Positions 1 through 10,036 of a stretch of 64,000 nucleotides of DNA are shown here, piece by piece. The notes under the pieces were generated by a model, which ran no database searches, had not been told where the DNA came from, and was given only the letters and a program-made list of their open reading frames with translations. The position numbers and the translations under genes are program-made. The first letter of the stretch is position 1. Each line of letters starts with the position of its first letter. This DNA is from Seiridium cupressi (taxonomy: Eukaryota > Ascomycota > Sordariomycetes > Amphisphaeriales > Sporocadaceae): positions 496,001-560,000 of the forward strand of contig JARVKI010000002.1 of NCBI GenBank assembly GCA_036674765.1, written 5' to 3'.

Positions 1-397
1 CTGTAATTATCTTAGCTGCAAAAATCGCAGCGTTACAAGAGTCGTACGTACAATAATCAAGTCCCTCGAAGATCATCTGTGCCTTGCGATAAAGGGCCTC
101 TGATGGCTGATTGAAGATGGGTGATCGTCTGGCCGTCGGCTCCAGAATCTGGTCCGAAGTGAACTCTGCCAGTTCCGAGTCCGAACCCAGATCTTCTAAG
201 CTCTTACTAGAGTCTGGAGTATCGGCATCGTGGCCTGGATTGCGACTGCCACCCGGTACAACCTCTACGTCGTCATAGCCAGCGCATTCGACGCCGTAGC
301 GCTTGCACGTTAAACATGCTGGGTAGCTGCCGTCACACACGAGGCCATCTCCTCGACGGCGACAAGACCAGCATTGAGGAGGTCGGACCTGGAGCAT
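1..397 (-). CDS. Zn2Cys6 fungal transcription factor, 5' part (cut by window edge)
   Basis: Read leftwards from the ATG at 397, the frame is open for 115 codons and begins MLQVRPPQCWSC. Residues 9 to about 42 form a binuclear zinc cluster: CWSC, then RRRGDGLV, CDGSYPAC, LTC and KRYGVEC followed by AGY. This domain binds DNA and identifies a nuclear fungal-specific regulator. The remainder is acidic, then enters a helical segment (EALYRKAQMIFEGLDY) like the start of a fungal_trans_2 (DUF3468) domain. A GTACGT donor lies at 51 and an ACAG acceptor ends at position 1, so bases 1-51 are probably an intron and the gene continues outside the window. The Cys2-Cys3 spacing is eight residues rather than the usual six. 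Start and identity are well supported; target genes are unknown. Confidence 0.85.
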   Translation of the reverse strand, partial: MLQVRPPQCWSCRRRGDGLVCDGSYPACLTCKRYGVECAGYDDVEVVPGGSRNPGHDADTPDSSKSLEDLGSDSELAEFTSDQILEPTARRSPIFNQPSEALYRKAQMIFEGLDYCTYDSCNAAIFAAKIIT

Positions 398-1713
398 CGG
401 GTCCGAACGCTGCGAGCATATCTTCAAGTCTGTCAGGAGGAGGGCGCGCGCGATGAGCGGGCTCTGCTGGGTGTTTTCGTGTGATGGAATCTTTAAATAG
501 CACCTGAAGGATAACGGCTGCCGTCAAAACAAGGCCCTGGAGGAGGGGCTATCAGTTTGCAGCTTAGGCGCCAAGACAACAAGGCGGGATGCGGTTTAGC
601 TGGTGATCCATTCTGCAGGGGTTCAGTCCATTCAAGACGCCCGTTCGACAAGCCTATCAAGCCTCTCAAGCCTTACCTGATCTCGATGCTCTTAATAAAC
701 CTGGATCAGGAGACGGGTTTAGGGCATCGTCAGCCAGTATCTCCCTCAGAGGACAGGGGGATTCTCGGCGGCACCCTGCAATCCGCAAATGTGTGCTCCA
801 ACTGATGCAATCTCAGGTTACGCTGCAGAAATCCTGTCAATGTATCAATCTTGGCTTGCATGGAGCCATTGCTTGTGAGATTGAGATGCTCGTCTGAGCA
901 CCTGGCACGTGTCTGGACGAGGTCCCTTGCACGCCACCACAGTTCGTGTAACGATCATGTACCCATCGGCTCGGGACAGAGCCAGATCAGTTCAGGGAAG
1001 GGCCATACGATAAATACTTACTCGTAGATGTATCGCACCGGATTTTTCTTCTAGCATCCATATGCTATATGTACCTAGGGACAAGAACGGGCACATGGAG
1101 GCAGCGTTGAAGCAGGTGGGAATTAAATCCAGCCTCGAGAGCCTCAGCTCACAGGGCAAGGTCAATGCGACCCTGTCGTATACCCGTCTATAGGCTCCCA
1201 TAAGTTCTTCCCAATGACCAATCCTCGCTCATTGAAATCAGCTGTAGAGACAAGAGTGGGTGCAGTCCCAGCCATTCAGAGGGCCCTCCCTAGGGACCAG
1301 AACAGCCTTTCTGCCTCGTCAGAGGTAATGCTCTTAATATATAGTTAGTCTAGAGTGGTCTACTATTTCCGGTCGAATTTCCATCAATACGCTATGCTTC
1401 TTCAGCACGGCCACTGCCGTCTGGATGATTTTTGAATTTATCGCAACCATCGAGTCAAGATCGATGGGCCTGGTTGTTGAAAACACGCTCCTCCCATGAA
1501 TAAGCTATATTGTACCATTTTATCCTAAACTCGTATGTAGCACTTCGTCAGGAGTTTTGCAGGTGCAAATAGAAAAGCAGTCCGAACTGTTCTGCATGAA
1601 ATCGATTCGTGGTCAATCTGCTATTTCCTTTTTCACTCTAGCTACTACCGTACTATTTTTGACACGTGGTGAGAGGCGCGAGGTCACTGGCGGCAAGCCT
1701 CTCCAACCGTACT
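398..1713. other. Intergenic, promoter side of the left-edge regulator
   Basis: I see no convincing gene. Short open frames on both strands lack coding character or recognisable motifs. The segment should hold the promoter of the regulator starting at 397 and the 3' flank of the M24 peptidase gene. Confidence 0.6.
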
Positions 1714-3258
1714 CTAGGGCTCATAAGGACCTTTGGCCCTGATACCTGTCAACAGCTCTGCTTCACCATTCTCTTTGACCAGATAGATGTCCTCATGGCG
1801 AACACCGAACTTTCCCTCGATATAGATACCTGGCTCATTCGCAAAAGTCATTCCAGGCTGCAGCAGCACACCCTTGTTCCATTTGTTGAGATACGGCGAC
1901 TCGTGGGCTTTGATACCAATTCCATGGCCAACACGATGCGTAAACCCGAATCCGTACCCTGAGTCCTCGATGACCTTCCGGGCAGCAAGATCTACGCTTG
2001 CGGCAGTATTGTTCGGCTTGAAAGCAGCGGCGGCCGCGCTTTGAGCTTCGAGAACAATGTCCCAAACTTTGAGTTTCTCGGCGTGCAGATCAGGTCGCTC
2101 AGTGATGCTGGATACCTCTTGCTGACCGTTCAGACCGAAGAGGGACTTCAGAGATGACACGATACCAAAGGAAACTGATTTCGGCTGGTCTATGAAGAAA
2201 CTGCGGCAGATATCCGACGAGTAGCCGAGGTAATGCATGCCCACGTCAATGACTATCATGCTGTCAACTGTGACTTTCTTTCCACCCGTAACAAACCCTC
2301 CATGTGGCAACGCGCCATGCTCTTCAAACAGGACAATGTTGAAGAACAGGCTAAACCCGATTGAGAGCAGCGAGTTGTCCAAGATTTTCGTGACTTCATC
2401 CTCAGTGAGTCCAGGGACGAGGCAAGGTCTCATAGCCCTTATAGCCACAACTGTACCAGTGTTGACGGCTCTAAGCAGCTCAACCTCGGCGGGGCTCTTA
2501 ATCTGTCGCACCAGCTCAGCTCCAGGACTCAGGCCGACAGTCTCAAACCCAGCCGCCTCAAGCCCGCGGGTGATGAAGTCGCGGATCTCTTCGTCCATCA
2601 TGAGCTTGGGCGACTTGCTGGAGAATAAGCCGGACTCGAGAAGCGTAGAGTACGGATTCCAATGCTCCTCCCAGACCACAATATCAAGCTCGGCATCTCG
2701 TGACGGAATTCCGAGCATACGAACTCTCCCCTCCTCGAAGTGAGGAGCGAGGAAAGCTGTCTTTGCTACAATATCGCCATCTTTGGACACTTGCGGAAGG
2801 ATAACTAGCAGGAAAGGCCGCTCTTCTGCCTCCCAAGGCTCCCAATCAGGCTGAGATATGTTTCCATAATATCTACGGGCATGGATGTTAGTGGGAAGTG
2901 TCCATCAAGTAGTTCGCTCTCGGTTTATGGGTGCCTACTGGAAAGTATAGCCAGGCTCCAGCACGAACGCATCAACTGATTCTTTGTGTAGTGCTCGAGC
3001 AAGCCTGTCGCGGCGCTCTAAGAATTCATCGGGACTGATCGGAATTGCTCCGTCGAGAAAAGATAAATCGGCATGGAGGTTATCAATTGAGCATTGTTGC
3101 ACCTCGTCGACATTAACCACGGCACTTTGAGCAGCGAATGATGTACTGAGGCAAATCCACACGAGTGCTGCCAGGCCTAGACCGAAGACAATAGAAGGAT
3201 ATCGGCCGAGAGTTTTCTTACGCCGTAGGGATGCGTCGGAGAATTCTTGATAACCCAT
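1714..3258 (-). CDS. M24-family metallopeptidase (Xaa-Pro aminopeptidase/prolidase-like), membrane-anchored
   Basis: Two exons, 3258-2939 and 2872-1714, are joined across a 66-nt intron (GTAGGC donor, CTAAC branch, CGTAG acceptor) and give 492 residues. The family removes N-terminal residues preceding proline, using two metal ions. The pita-bread catalytic half is complete: the metal-binding aspartates are in VIDVGMHYLGYSSDICRSF, the histidine in VGHGIGI, and the glutamates in NEPGIYIEG and VRHEDIYLV. The N-terminus has a basic stretch (RRKKTLGR) and one hydrophobic segment at about residues 22-42, suggesting a type II anchor or uncleaved signal, so the enzyme is probably in the secretory pathway. 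About 50 residues are inserted between the aspartates and the histidine. It is transcribed divergently from the GIT1-like permease gene. Substrate is not predictable. Confidence 0.88.
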
Positions 3259-3823
3259 GGCGTACGACTCTGTTCCTGATCAAGCACACAAGCAGATAGT
3301 TACGGTATGTAGAGTCAACTTTGCGGCCCAACATACAACACAGAAGTATATCAGTTGGCTGTCAGGCAAATCAATGGCAGAATCCTTTTGCGGCAACAAT
3401 AGCCACTCTGCCAGAGCATGTAACGCTCGAGGTTGGATCAGAGTGGATTGCACCCCCACTGTTGTTATCCTGTTTATATGTAGCAGGTAGCTCGCTTAAC
3501 TCTCCCGAAAATGGCCGACGGCAAAGTCCCCGGCCCCCACTCTCAACGGGGAGGCACAGCGAACCTTCGGGTACCGTCCGAGTAACCGGGACCCCTCGCC
3601 CGATGCATTTGTATTTCCCAATTATTCCTCCCTGCCATGACCGGCCGTCTCCGCCGCGGTGCAGATAGGGTAGGCAAGGGTCCATAGACATTGATAATGT
3701 CTTGCGTCGACCCATTCCGGGGCTTGGAAGTTCCTAGTTGATCTTACACGGCTTGAGGAAGTCGGCTCAACGATACTGATATATGTATGGGCATATGAGC
3801 GGTGTGTATCTTAAACACCCAAA
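3259..3823. other. Divergent intergenic region (peptidase / permease)
   Basis: This holds the two back-to-back promoters. No gene or clear regulatory motif could be supported. Confidence 0.5.
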
Positions 3824-5771
3824 ATGGATCGCATTTCAGATGAAAAGAAGGATGCCCTCCAAGCGACTACAGATGCTCCAGATGTGGAGATCGCTCCGGC
3901 GGAGGGAGAGGAGAAGACCTATTACAGCAAGCTCTCTGTCTGGTTGATGGTCTTATTTTCCGGCCTGGCGATCGGCTCTGATGGATAGTGAGGCTTAATT
4001 CCATTCGAACTGCCCAGCTCGATACGTTTACTAACAAATATCGAACAGCAACGCTGCCGTTGTCGGTAATGTCGAGCTACTGCTAGCAGTCGTCTATCCT
4101 GAGGCACTCACGACTTCCATCTATCAACGCCTCAGCAATGCCTTTTTGATAGGCATGATCATCGGCAGTAAGCAACTTCCTGAGTTATTCCATGCCCCGT
4201 ATAACGTGTTTGAGGGGTCTACTGGCTCCCGATACGGAGGGTTTGAACGCCGACAACTCATTAAGCATGTTAGAAGAAGCAAAGACTGACTACAGGTGCT
4301 GTAGTGCTCCTGTTTGGCTTCGTGGTAGATCAGCTAGGCCGCAAGACAGGTGCCGTCGCCACCACCATCCTGCTCGTACTTGGTATTGTGTTGTCAACTG
4401 CGGCCAATGGCGCGAACGCGACCGGTCTCTTCTGGATGCTAATCATCGCCCGAGGTATCGCTGGCGTCGGAGCAGGCGGCGAATATCCCGTCAGTGGTGC
4501 TGGAGCGGCAGAAGCGACAAATGAAACCGGCCAGATGCGGAAGCACCGTGGTTTCATGTTCGCCATGCTTGCTGATCTTTCCGCCTCCTTGGGCTATGTT
4601 TGGGGTGGCCTGGTTCCGCTATTGCTGCTCCTCTGTGTTGGGCAGAAGGAGGAGCACTATGACATCGTCTGGAGGACATCCTTCGCGCTCGGTCTCGTGC
4701 CACCTATCGTGATCTTCTGGTTTCGCATGAAGATGGCCGTTTCTACCGCCTACCGTAAATCGGCGATGCGCAAGCAGCGTACGCCTTACAAGCTTGCTTT
4801 CAAGCGGTACTGGCGTTCGTTCATCGGCGGGGCCGCTACCTGGTTCCTTTACAACTGGATTTCGATACCTTTCGGAATTTTCAGTTCAACTATTATCTCG
4901 CGTACAGGCGCTGAGAATAGCTTGATCAAGAACCTAGGATGGGGTGTTGTTATCAACTGCTTTTATATCCCTGGTAAGTGGCTAGGGCAGCTGATTATTT
5001 TCCTGTCTAATAGGGCATGACAAATTTCATTTTGTCTTTCATATCCAACACCATGTTCTAATGACACGTAGGCCCGTTCCTGGGAGGGTGCCTATCTGAT
5101 AAGTTCGGAAGACGCCAGACCAGTAAGTAATTTCCGGAGTTATTTCATGCCCCGTATAGCCTGTTTTGGGTTTACCGGTTCCCAATTCAGCGTTTCTGCT
5201 CTTGAAACATAGGTTTCAACTCCCGACAACTCATTAAGCATGTCAGAAGAAGCAAATACTGACTCCAGATGTTGTAGTGGCACTGGGTTTCGGCCTGCAA
5301 GCAGTTCTCGGCTTTGTCCTCGGGGGTGCTATTTACCCAATCCAAGAGATATTCCCGCTTTTTGTCGTGCTATACGGCATCTTTTTGACGTTGGGAGAGG
5401 TGGGACCAGGAAGCACCGTCTTGCTTGTTGCCAGCGAATGCTTCCCGACTTCTATCAGAGGCCAAATGATGGGTCTGATCTCGGCTTGGTCCAAAGCCGG
5501 CGCCGCCATCGGTACACAGGTCTTCACAGCAATTCTGAACGCATACGCGGATGACTCATCCAAGGGAGATCAGGTAGCTTTTCTCATCGGTTCTGGTTTC
5601 GCTGTGCTAGGTGCCCTGATAGCTTTCTTTGTGATCCCTGATGTGTCTAGGCAGCTCGACGATGATGACGCGGCGTGGAAGGTTTATCTTGCGGACCATG
5701 GATGGATTGCCGAATGGGGCGATGATACGAAGGATCCCGTTGGTGTAGTAATGGATCGACGGAGCTCATAG
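3824..5771 (+). CDS. MFS transporter, GIT1/PHO84-like (glycerophosphodiester or phosphate permease family)
   Basis: Five exons (3824-3987, 4049-4167, 4296-4973, 5072-5122, 5269-5771) encode 504 residues. The start MDRISDEKKD begins an acidic cytosolic tail of about 30 residues, followed by hydrophobic helices consistent with the 12-helix MFS fold. Family marks are the loop DQLGRKTG, its C-terminal counterpart DKFGRRQT, and GVGAGGEYPVSGAGAAEA, which resembles the GxGxGGEYP signature of the phosphate/GIT1 group. These proteins import glycerophosphoinositol, glycerophosphocholine or phosphate at the plasma membrane; the exact substrate is inferred, and in filamentous fungi GIT1-like genes are multicopy. 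All four introns have GT-AG ends, of 61, 128, 98 and 146 nt. Introns 2 and 4 are strikingly alike (see the repeat entries). The C-terminus is hydrophilic and acidic. Confidence 0.87.
4168..4295 (+). repeat. Intron 2 of permease gene, introner-like copy A
   Basis: This 128-nt phase-1 intron shares its first 44 nt (38 identical) and last 45 nt (42 identical) with intron 4 of the same gene. The shared core includes CATGCCCCGTATA near the donor and CGACAACTCATTAAGCATGT before the branch site. A CTGAC branch lies 8-9 nt before the acceptor. Unrelated introns do not keep such similarity. Confidence 0.85.
5123..5268 (+). repeat. Intron 4 of permease gene, introner-like copy B
   Basis: This 146-nt phase-1 intron is the partner of intron 2. 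The ends align without gaps while the middle differs in sequence and in length by 18 nt. Both interrupt the codon after its first base, an A, and the bases just downstream of the acceptors are also alike (TGTAGTG in both). Introns 1 and 3 of this gene show no such similarity. Confidence 0.85.
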
Positions 5772-6311
5772 AATAAAAAAAAAATATCGAGCGAAGTGTG
5801 GGACACAAAGAGAGACGCGTCGCTTGGTTAATACTGCGTGTTTTTTTTGACATTGTAGCAGACCTTTCTTGCCCATCATCAATTCCTTTTGCCGTCTCTC
5901 TTTCCAGGTTGCCAAGGTCCCTCATCATTTCTGACGAATGAGCAGACCCATTGATCCAGGTTACACTTTCCAGCCACAACAATGCAACTTGCATAATTGC
6001 ACGCTACACTCGAATCACTAAAGCGAATAGAGCCGAGCTACTTGGTGTTTTGCCAATCGTGCTGCCTCCTAATGAGGAAGGGTCTCGCATAAATGAACCA
6101 GAGGCTTAAATTTGTTATCACATAAATGGAGCGATCTGTTGTAAATTACCGGACTTCTTTTTGCGTATGTACACTCAGTTTATAGCCCCCCTATGCCCCA
6201 AAGCCACCAACTCCCATACGCCAGCAGTGGTATCATAATTACATAAAGAAGGCACTCAATAGCTGAAATTGCTCCAGATGATATCGCCACCCCATGGTCT
6301 GTGTTTGTTAC
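5772..6311. other. Convergent intergenic region (permease / MAD1)
   Basis: This holds the 3' flanks of two convergent genes, with A-rich and T-rich runs soon after 5771 (around 5775-5785 and 5840). Nothing else was recognised. Confidence 0.5.
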
Positions 6312-8784
6312 TCACGACCCGACAGTCCTTGTCTGTTCGTCACAGAACTCCAATGTGAGCGCTGCTAGGAACCCAGGGATGCAGCCTTTCTCTCTGACCC
6401 AGAATTGGATCTGGTCGTTGATCCGTCTGGCAAATGGACTTTGTGGACCACCGCTGACTTTCATGGTACCACGCTCGCCATCGAAGACGATGCTATTCTC
6501 GTTTTCCTCTGTCTGACTCTCGCAGTAAACGCTCTCCACGCGCATCTTGCCGTTGGGGATGAAGGTGACCTTCCAGCCGAGGGTGCTAAAGATGGCTTCC
6601 TTAAATTCGTTCGATTTGGCCCCCCATACCTGTTTCAGGCGGAGAACTTTCTTCTCAGCTGACGCCTTCTCTCTCCAAGCTTCTTCCACTTCGCGCTTAG
6701 CAGCTGCTAGTTGCGAAGCAGGAATGACAGGGATAGAAGGGGTGCGGCTGGTCTTCTGTAACTTGGCAAGGAGATGTTTGTTCTCCTCCTTGAGAGCGGT
6801 GATGTCCTGCACTTTGATAGCTTCCCAGTTTGAGGTAGGGTTGGATCGAAGTGACAGCACACGTGTTTTGTTCTGCGCTTCGGCTGCTTTGAGACGTGAC
6901 TTCAGGACTGAATTATCCTTTTGCAGGACTTGAAGCTCCGCTTGCGCCTTCGATAGATCGTCGGAGAGCTGTCGCCTCTTGCGATTGAGTTCGCCAATCT
7001 GCTCCGACTCGGCATCTTCTGTGCTTTTGCGTTTGTTTCCTGTCACAGGCTCAGGCGCCCTTTGCGGAGCGGAAGACTCGATTGAGGACAGCTGTGTATG
7101 GAGATCCTGAACCTCGATCTTGTAGTTGTCTACCAGCTGTTCTAGTTGGGAGATGCGCTGTGCCCGGTCGTGGTCAACCTTTTCTGGTTCGAATGTCTCG
7201 TCCTCGGCGTCAAACGTCTTGAGTTGAGCACGGAGGTACTCGACTTCTTTGACAGCAAGAGCCTTGTGGCGTTCGATCCGTGCCCTTGCTTTGTCGGCCG
7301 ACACTGGTGCACCATTGGTTTTGAGCTTCTCAATTTGTGAGACGAAGCTGGTCTTTTCGTTCTCGAGAGATTTGATGATCTCATCGCGTTCGGCGATCTG
7401 AGGCTGCACCTCGCCCAACTTCTCCATCAAAGAAGCAGAGTTATATCGCTCCTGAACGAGCGCACGAGCGACGGCTTCGGGCGAGTCGAATTCCATGATT
7501 CCGTCGTTTTCACTGGCACTCTGAAGGTATGAAGACCAAGCCAAGCGCTCGTCCTCCAACCGCTTTCGTTGAATTCTGGCCTCGGTGAGTTCTGTCTCGA
7601 TGTCCAACGCCGCCTCCAGCTTGCGCTGTAATGACCGTTTCTCCTCCTCGACCACCTCCACCGCCTTGTTTATTTGCCGGAGGTGGGTAAGCTCGTTGTG
7701 CTGCTTCGAGGTTTTCGCTTCCAATGACCGAATGTGTGCTACTTGATCAGCTAGTTCCCGCCTGATCACGGCGATTGTATCGGCATCGCCAGTCTGCGCC
7801 TTCAGTCGCAAAACGTCTGCCTCCAACTCGCCAACCAGCTTGTCTCTGACAGCCAACTGCTCTTGTGTTTGTTGAAGCAGAGTCTCACGAGCCTGATAGT
7901 CATTCTCAATCTCTTCGATGGAATGCTTCTGACTTGTAACTTGTGCTTGAAGATCAGTGATTCTCTTCTGGTTGATGCGCTCTGATTCATCCCGGGTCGC
8001 TGATAACTCCTCCAGCTGCTCCTTCAATAACCGTGATTCGTCTTCTGCCTCGCGCGCCCTCTTCTCAAGCGCAAGTTTTTCCCTCGACCAGTTTTTCTTG
8101 GACTCGTTCAACTCGGTTTGTATAGAGTCAACTTGTCGTTGCATTCTATGATACTCGGATTCCGCAGCCTGTCTCTGCTTGAAGTCTTCGTCGGCTTTTC
8201 GTTGAGCATCGCGTACGTCGTTCTGATACTGCAGCAATTTCATTTCGGTCTCCTGGACTGAGCTGTTGCTCCTGAAGCGCTCAGTGGCCAACTCAGCCTT
8301 GAGCTCTTCTATTTGCTTTCGCTGTGTTTCATAGTGCTCGGCGTCCGGGGGTGCCATGTTCTCCTTGAAGCTCTCATGCGACGAGGCGCGCACTGAGCCG
8401 CCAGCGCCCTGTCTCGAGGTCGGCCGAGCATTATGGTGATTCGATACGTCCTGGCCGCTCAACAAGTCGTACTGTGGCTGCGTTGTAGCGCGAAACGAAG
8501 AAACCTGTGGCTGCGTTGTAGCGCGAAACGAAGAAACCTGTGGATGATATGGCGGTCAGCATACGACTTCACATGTGTCCTGGAATCTTGGTTGCGAGCA
8601 ACAGGCGGGAAGCGCCGATTGTTTACTTGACTGTTGAGCTGGGGAAACTTACTCTTGACGTTCGGAAGGAGTTCGGGGGGTTGAAGCGTGGAATGGCACC
8701 ACCGCCTGCACTGCTTCGTAAGTTGCCGGACATTGATCGCCTTTTCTTGGCCGAGCCTCCTTCGCCGGAAGTGTTAGCTGTCAT
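6312..8784 (-). CDS. MAD1: Spindle assembly checkpoint protein Mad1
   Basis: Two exons, 8784-8653 and 8537-6312, are separated by a 115-nt intron (GTAAGT donor, TGCTGAC branch, CCACAG acceptor) and give 785 residues. Mad1 recruits Mad2 to unattached kinetochores and docks at nuclear pores in interphase. About residues 100-670 are almost continuous coiled coil. A conserved C-terminal segment, RVLSLRSNPTS, lies near residue 605. The end (about 673-785, including GWKVTFIPNGKMRVESVY and FWVREKGCIPGFLAALTLEF) matches the RWD-like head of Mad1. The first exon supplies a basic, serine-rich tail (MTANTSGEGGSAKKRRSMSG). The start at 8784 is the first suitable ATG. A perfect duplication of 11 residues (VSSFRATTQPQ) follows the intron directly. 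The frame also runs open upstream without an ATG, so a further 5' exon is unlikely but not excluded. Confidence 0.92.
8472..8537 (-). repeat. Exact 33-bp tandem duplication at the MAD1 exon 2 start
   Basis: Two identical 33-bp units (8472-8504 and 8505-8537) encode VSSFRATTQPQ twice in frame. On the coding strand each unit ends in CCACAG, the same hexamer that ends the intron, so the duplication also copies acceptor-like AG sites in the same phase. Confidence 0.92.
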
Positions 8785-10036
8785 GGTCGAGGAGGTGAAG
8801 CTTTCAGTCGGCACAATGTACAAATGTTTTGATCAGTTCCTGGCTAACCTGGGGACGGGCAGGGGTTCGATCTCAGCTCTAGCCAGACGGGGACAACTGC
8901 CAGGCCCTTTCTGTGAATGACTGACTGCCTTATCTGTGGCTCTGTGGATCTTTATCGAGCACGCTAGCGCTAGCGCCTGCTCCCACGTGACTATGGGATG
9001 ACTGTGAGATCCGTGCGTCTATACGTCTGTGCGTTGCTTTGGTTCTTGGGCAACTGCAGCCTTTGAAGGCTGCCAATTCGTAGATTCTTGAAATAAATTG
9101 AAACAAATCACCGTTCTCACTGGACCCGTCGCAAAATGTGCAGCGCCAACGGAACTGGATCGATACGGCCTCAAGGAAGCATCAAGATGATGCTGAAGCT
9201 CGAGATGAACGAAAATGGACTCCTGGATGTATTCCTCTGAACAAAGGACAAGAGCTCAAGTGAGGCTTGATGGGTCCATTCCGCTTCCGACCCAGGACAA
9301 AAAGCACACACACCAAGTTGTGGTGTCGCCCTTGCGCACGCCGCCCATGTGTTCCCGCTGTTCGGCTCCCTAGCCCGCTGCAGCTAGAGCTGTCCAGGGC
9401 ACCCGACAGGGAATCGCCGGGTCTTTTTGCATCATACAGGTGGTGCCAGGGTGTTGCTCGTCAGACTGCATCTCCCACTGGGAGTGCAAAAAAGCGTCAA
9501 GCGAAGGGACAGACCATGTATGACAAAGGCGTGACTTATCACCAGTCATTGAGTGTCCTAAGGTCAGGTCGATCCAAGATCTGGGGGACACAGATGGTGC
9601 AGCGGCTTGACGGAGGCGGAAGCGACCCGTTGAGTCCATAGATCTAATCCCTGTAGCACCCTGGAACTCGTACGTCAGTCCCTGGCTTGACATGTGGACC
9701 AGGGCTGAATCTCGGATAGGCCAGAAGCTTGGTTCGATAGCTCTTATTTCCCACGAGCTTAGCTACATTGTACCGACGATGCATGATTTGGAGCTTCACG
9801 ATTTACCCTTTGAGCGCCCACCGTTGCCTGGCGGGTCTTAACTTGCAAGCCCACGATCCTACTGTTGTCGTGCGTCCTGATTGACCGGGGCGCGGAGCAT
9901 TTATGGCTGACCCAGCGACCTCATAAAACCTGGCAGCTTCTGCCGCAACTCCCAGACTCGAAATCTCGCAACACGCTTTCACATTCATCTACGCATTCCT
10001 CACTCACTGCAAATCCCCCACCACAACCCCGACAGC
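8785..10036. other. Divergent intergenic region (MAD1 / TAM41)
   Basis: No gene supported. A GCTAGCGCTAGCGC palindromic run is at about 8964-8977. Open frames here (for example 9267-9641 on the plus strand) have no coding character. The two promoters must lie here. Confidence 0.55.

Noticed and set aside
4168..5268. Similar permease introns as a trace of MFS half-duplication
   Set aside because: The two introns are at non-equivalent topological sites and far too similar for so ancient an event.
8540..8920. Plus-strand open frame of 126 codons
   Set aside because: It lies opposite MAD1 exon 1 and its intron; the minus-strand reading has correct splice signals and joins the Mad1 coiled coil in frame.
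9267..9641. Plus-strand open frame of 124 codons between MAD1 and TAM41
   Set aside because: Begins at a non-conserved site, Arg/Pro/Ser-rich composition, no motif; typical chance frame.
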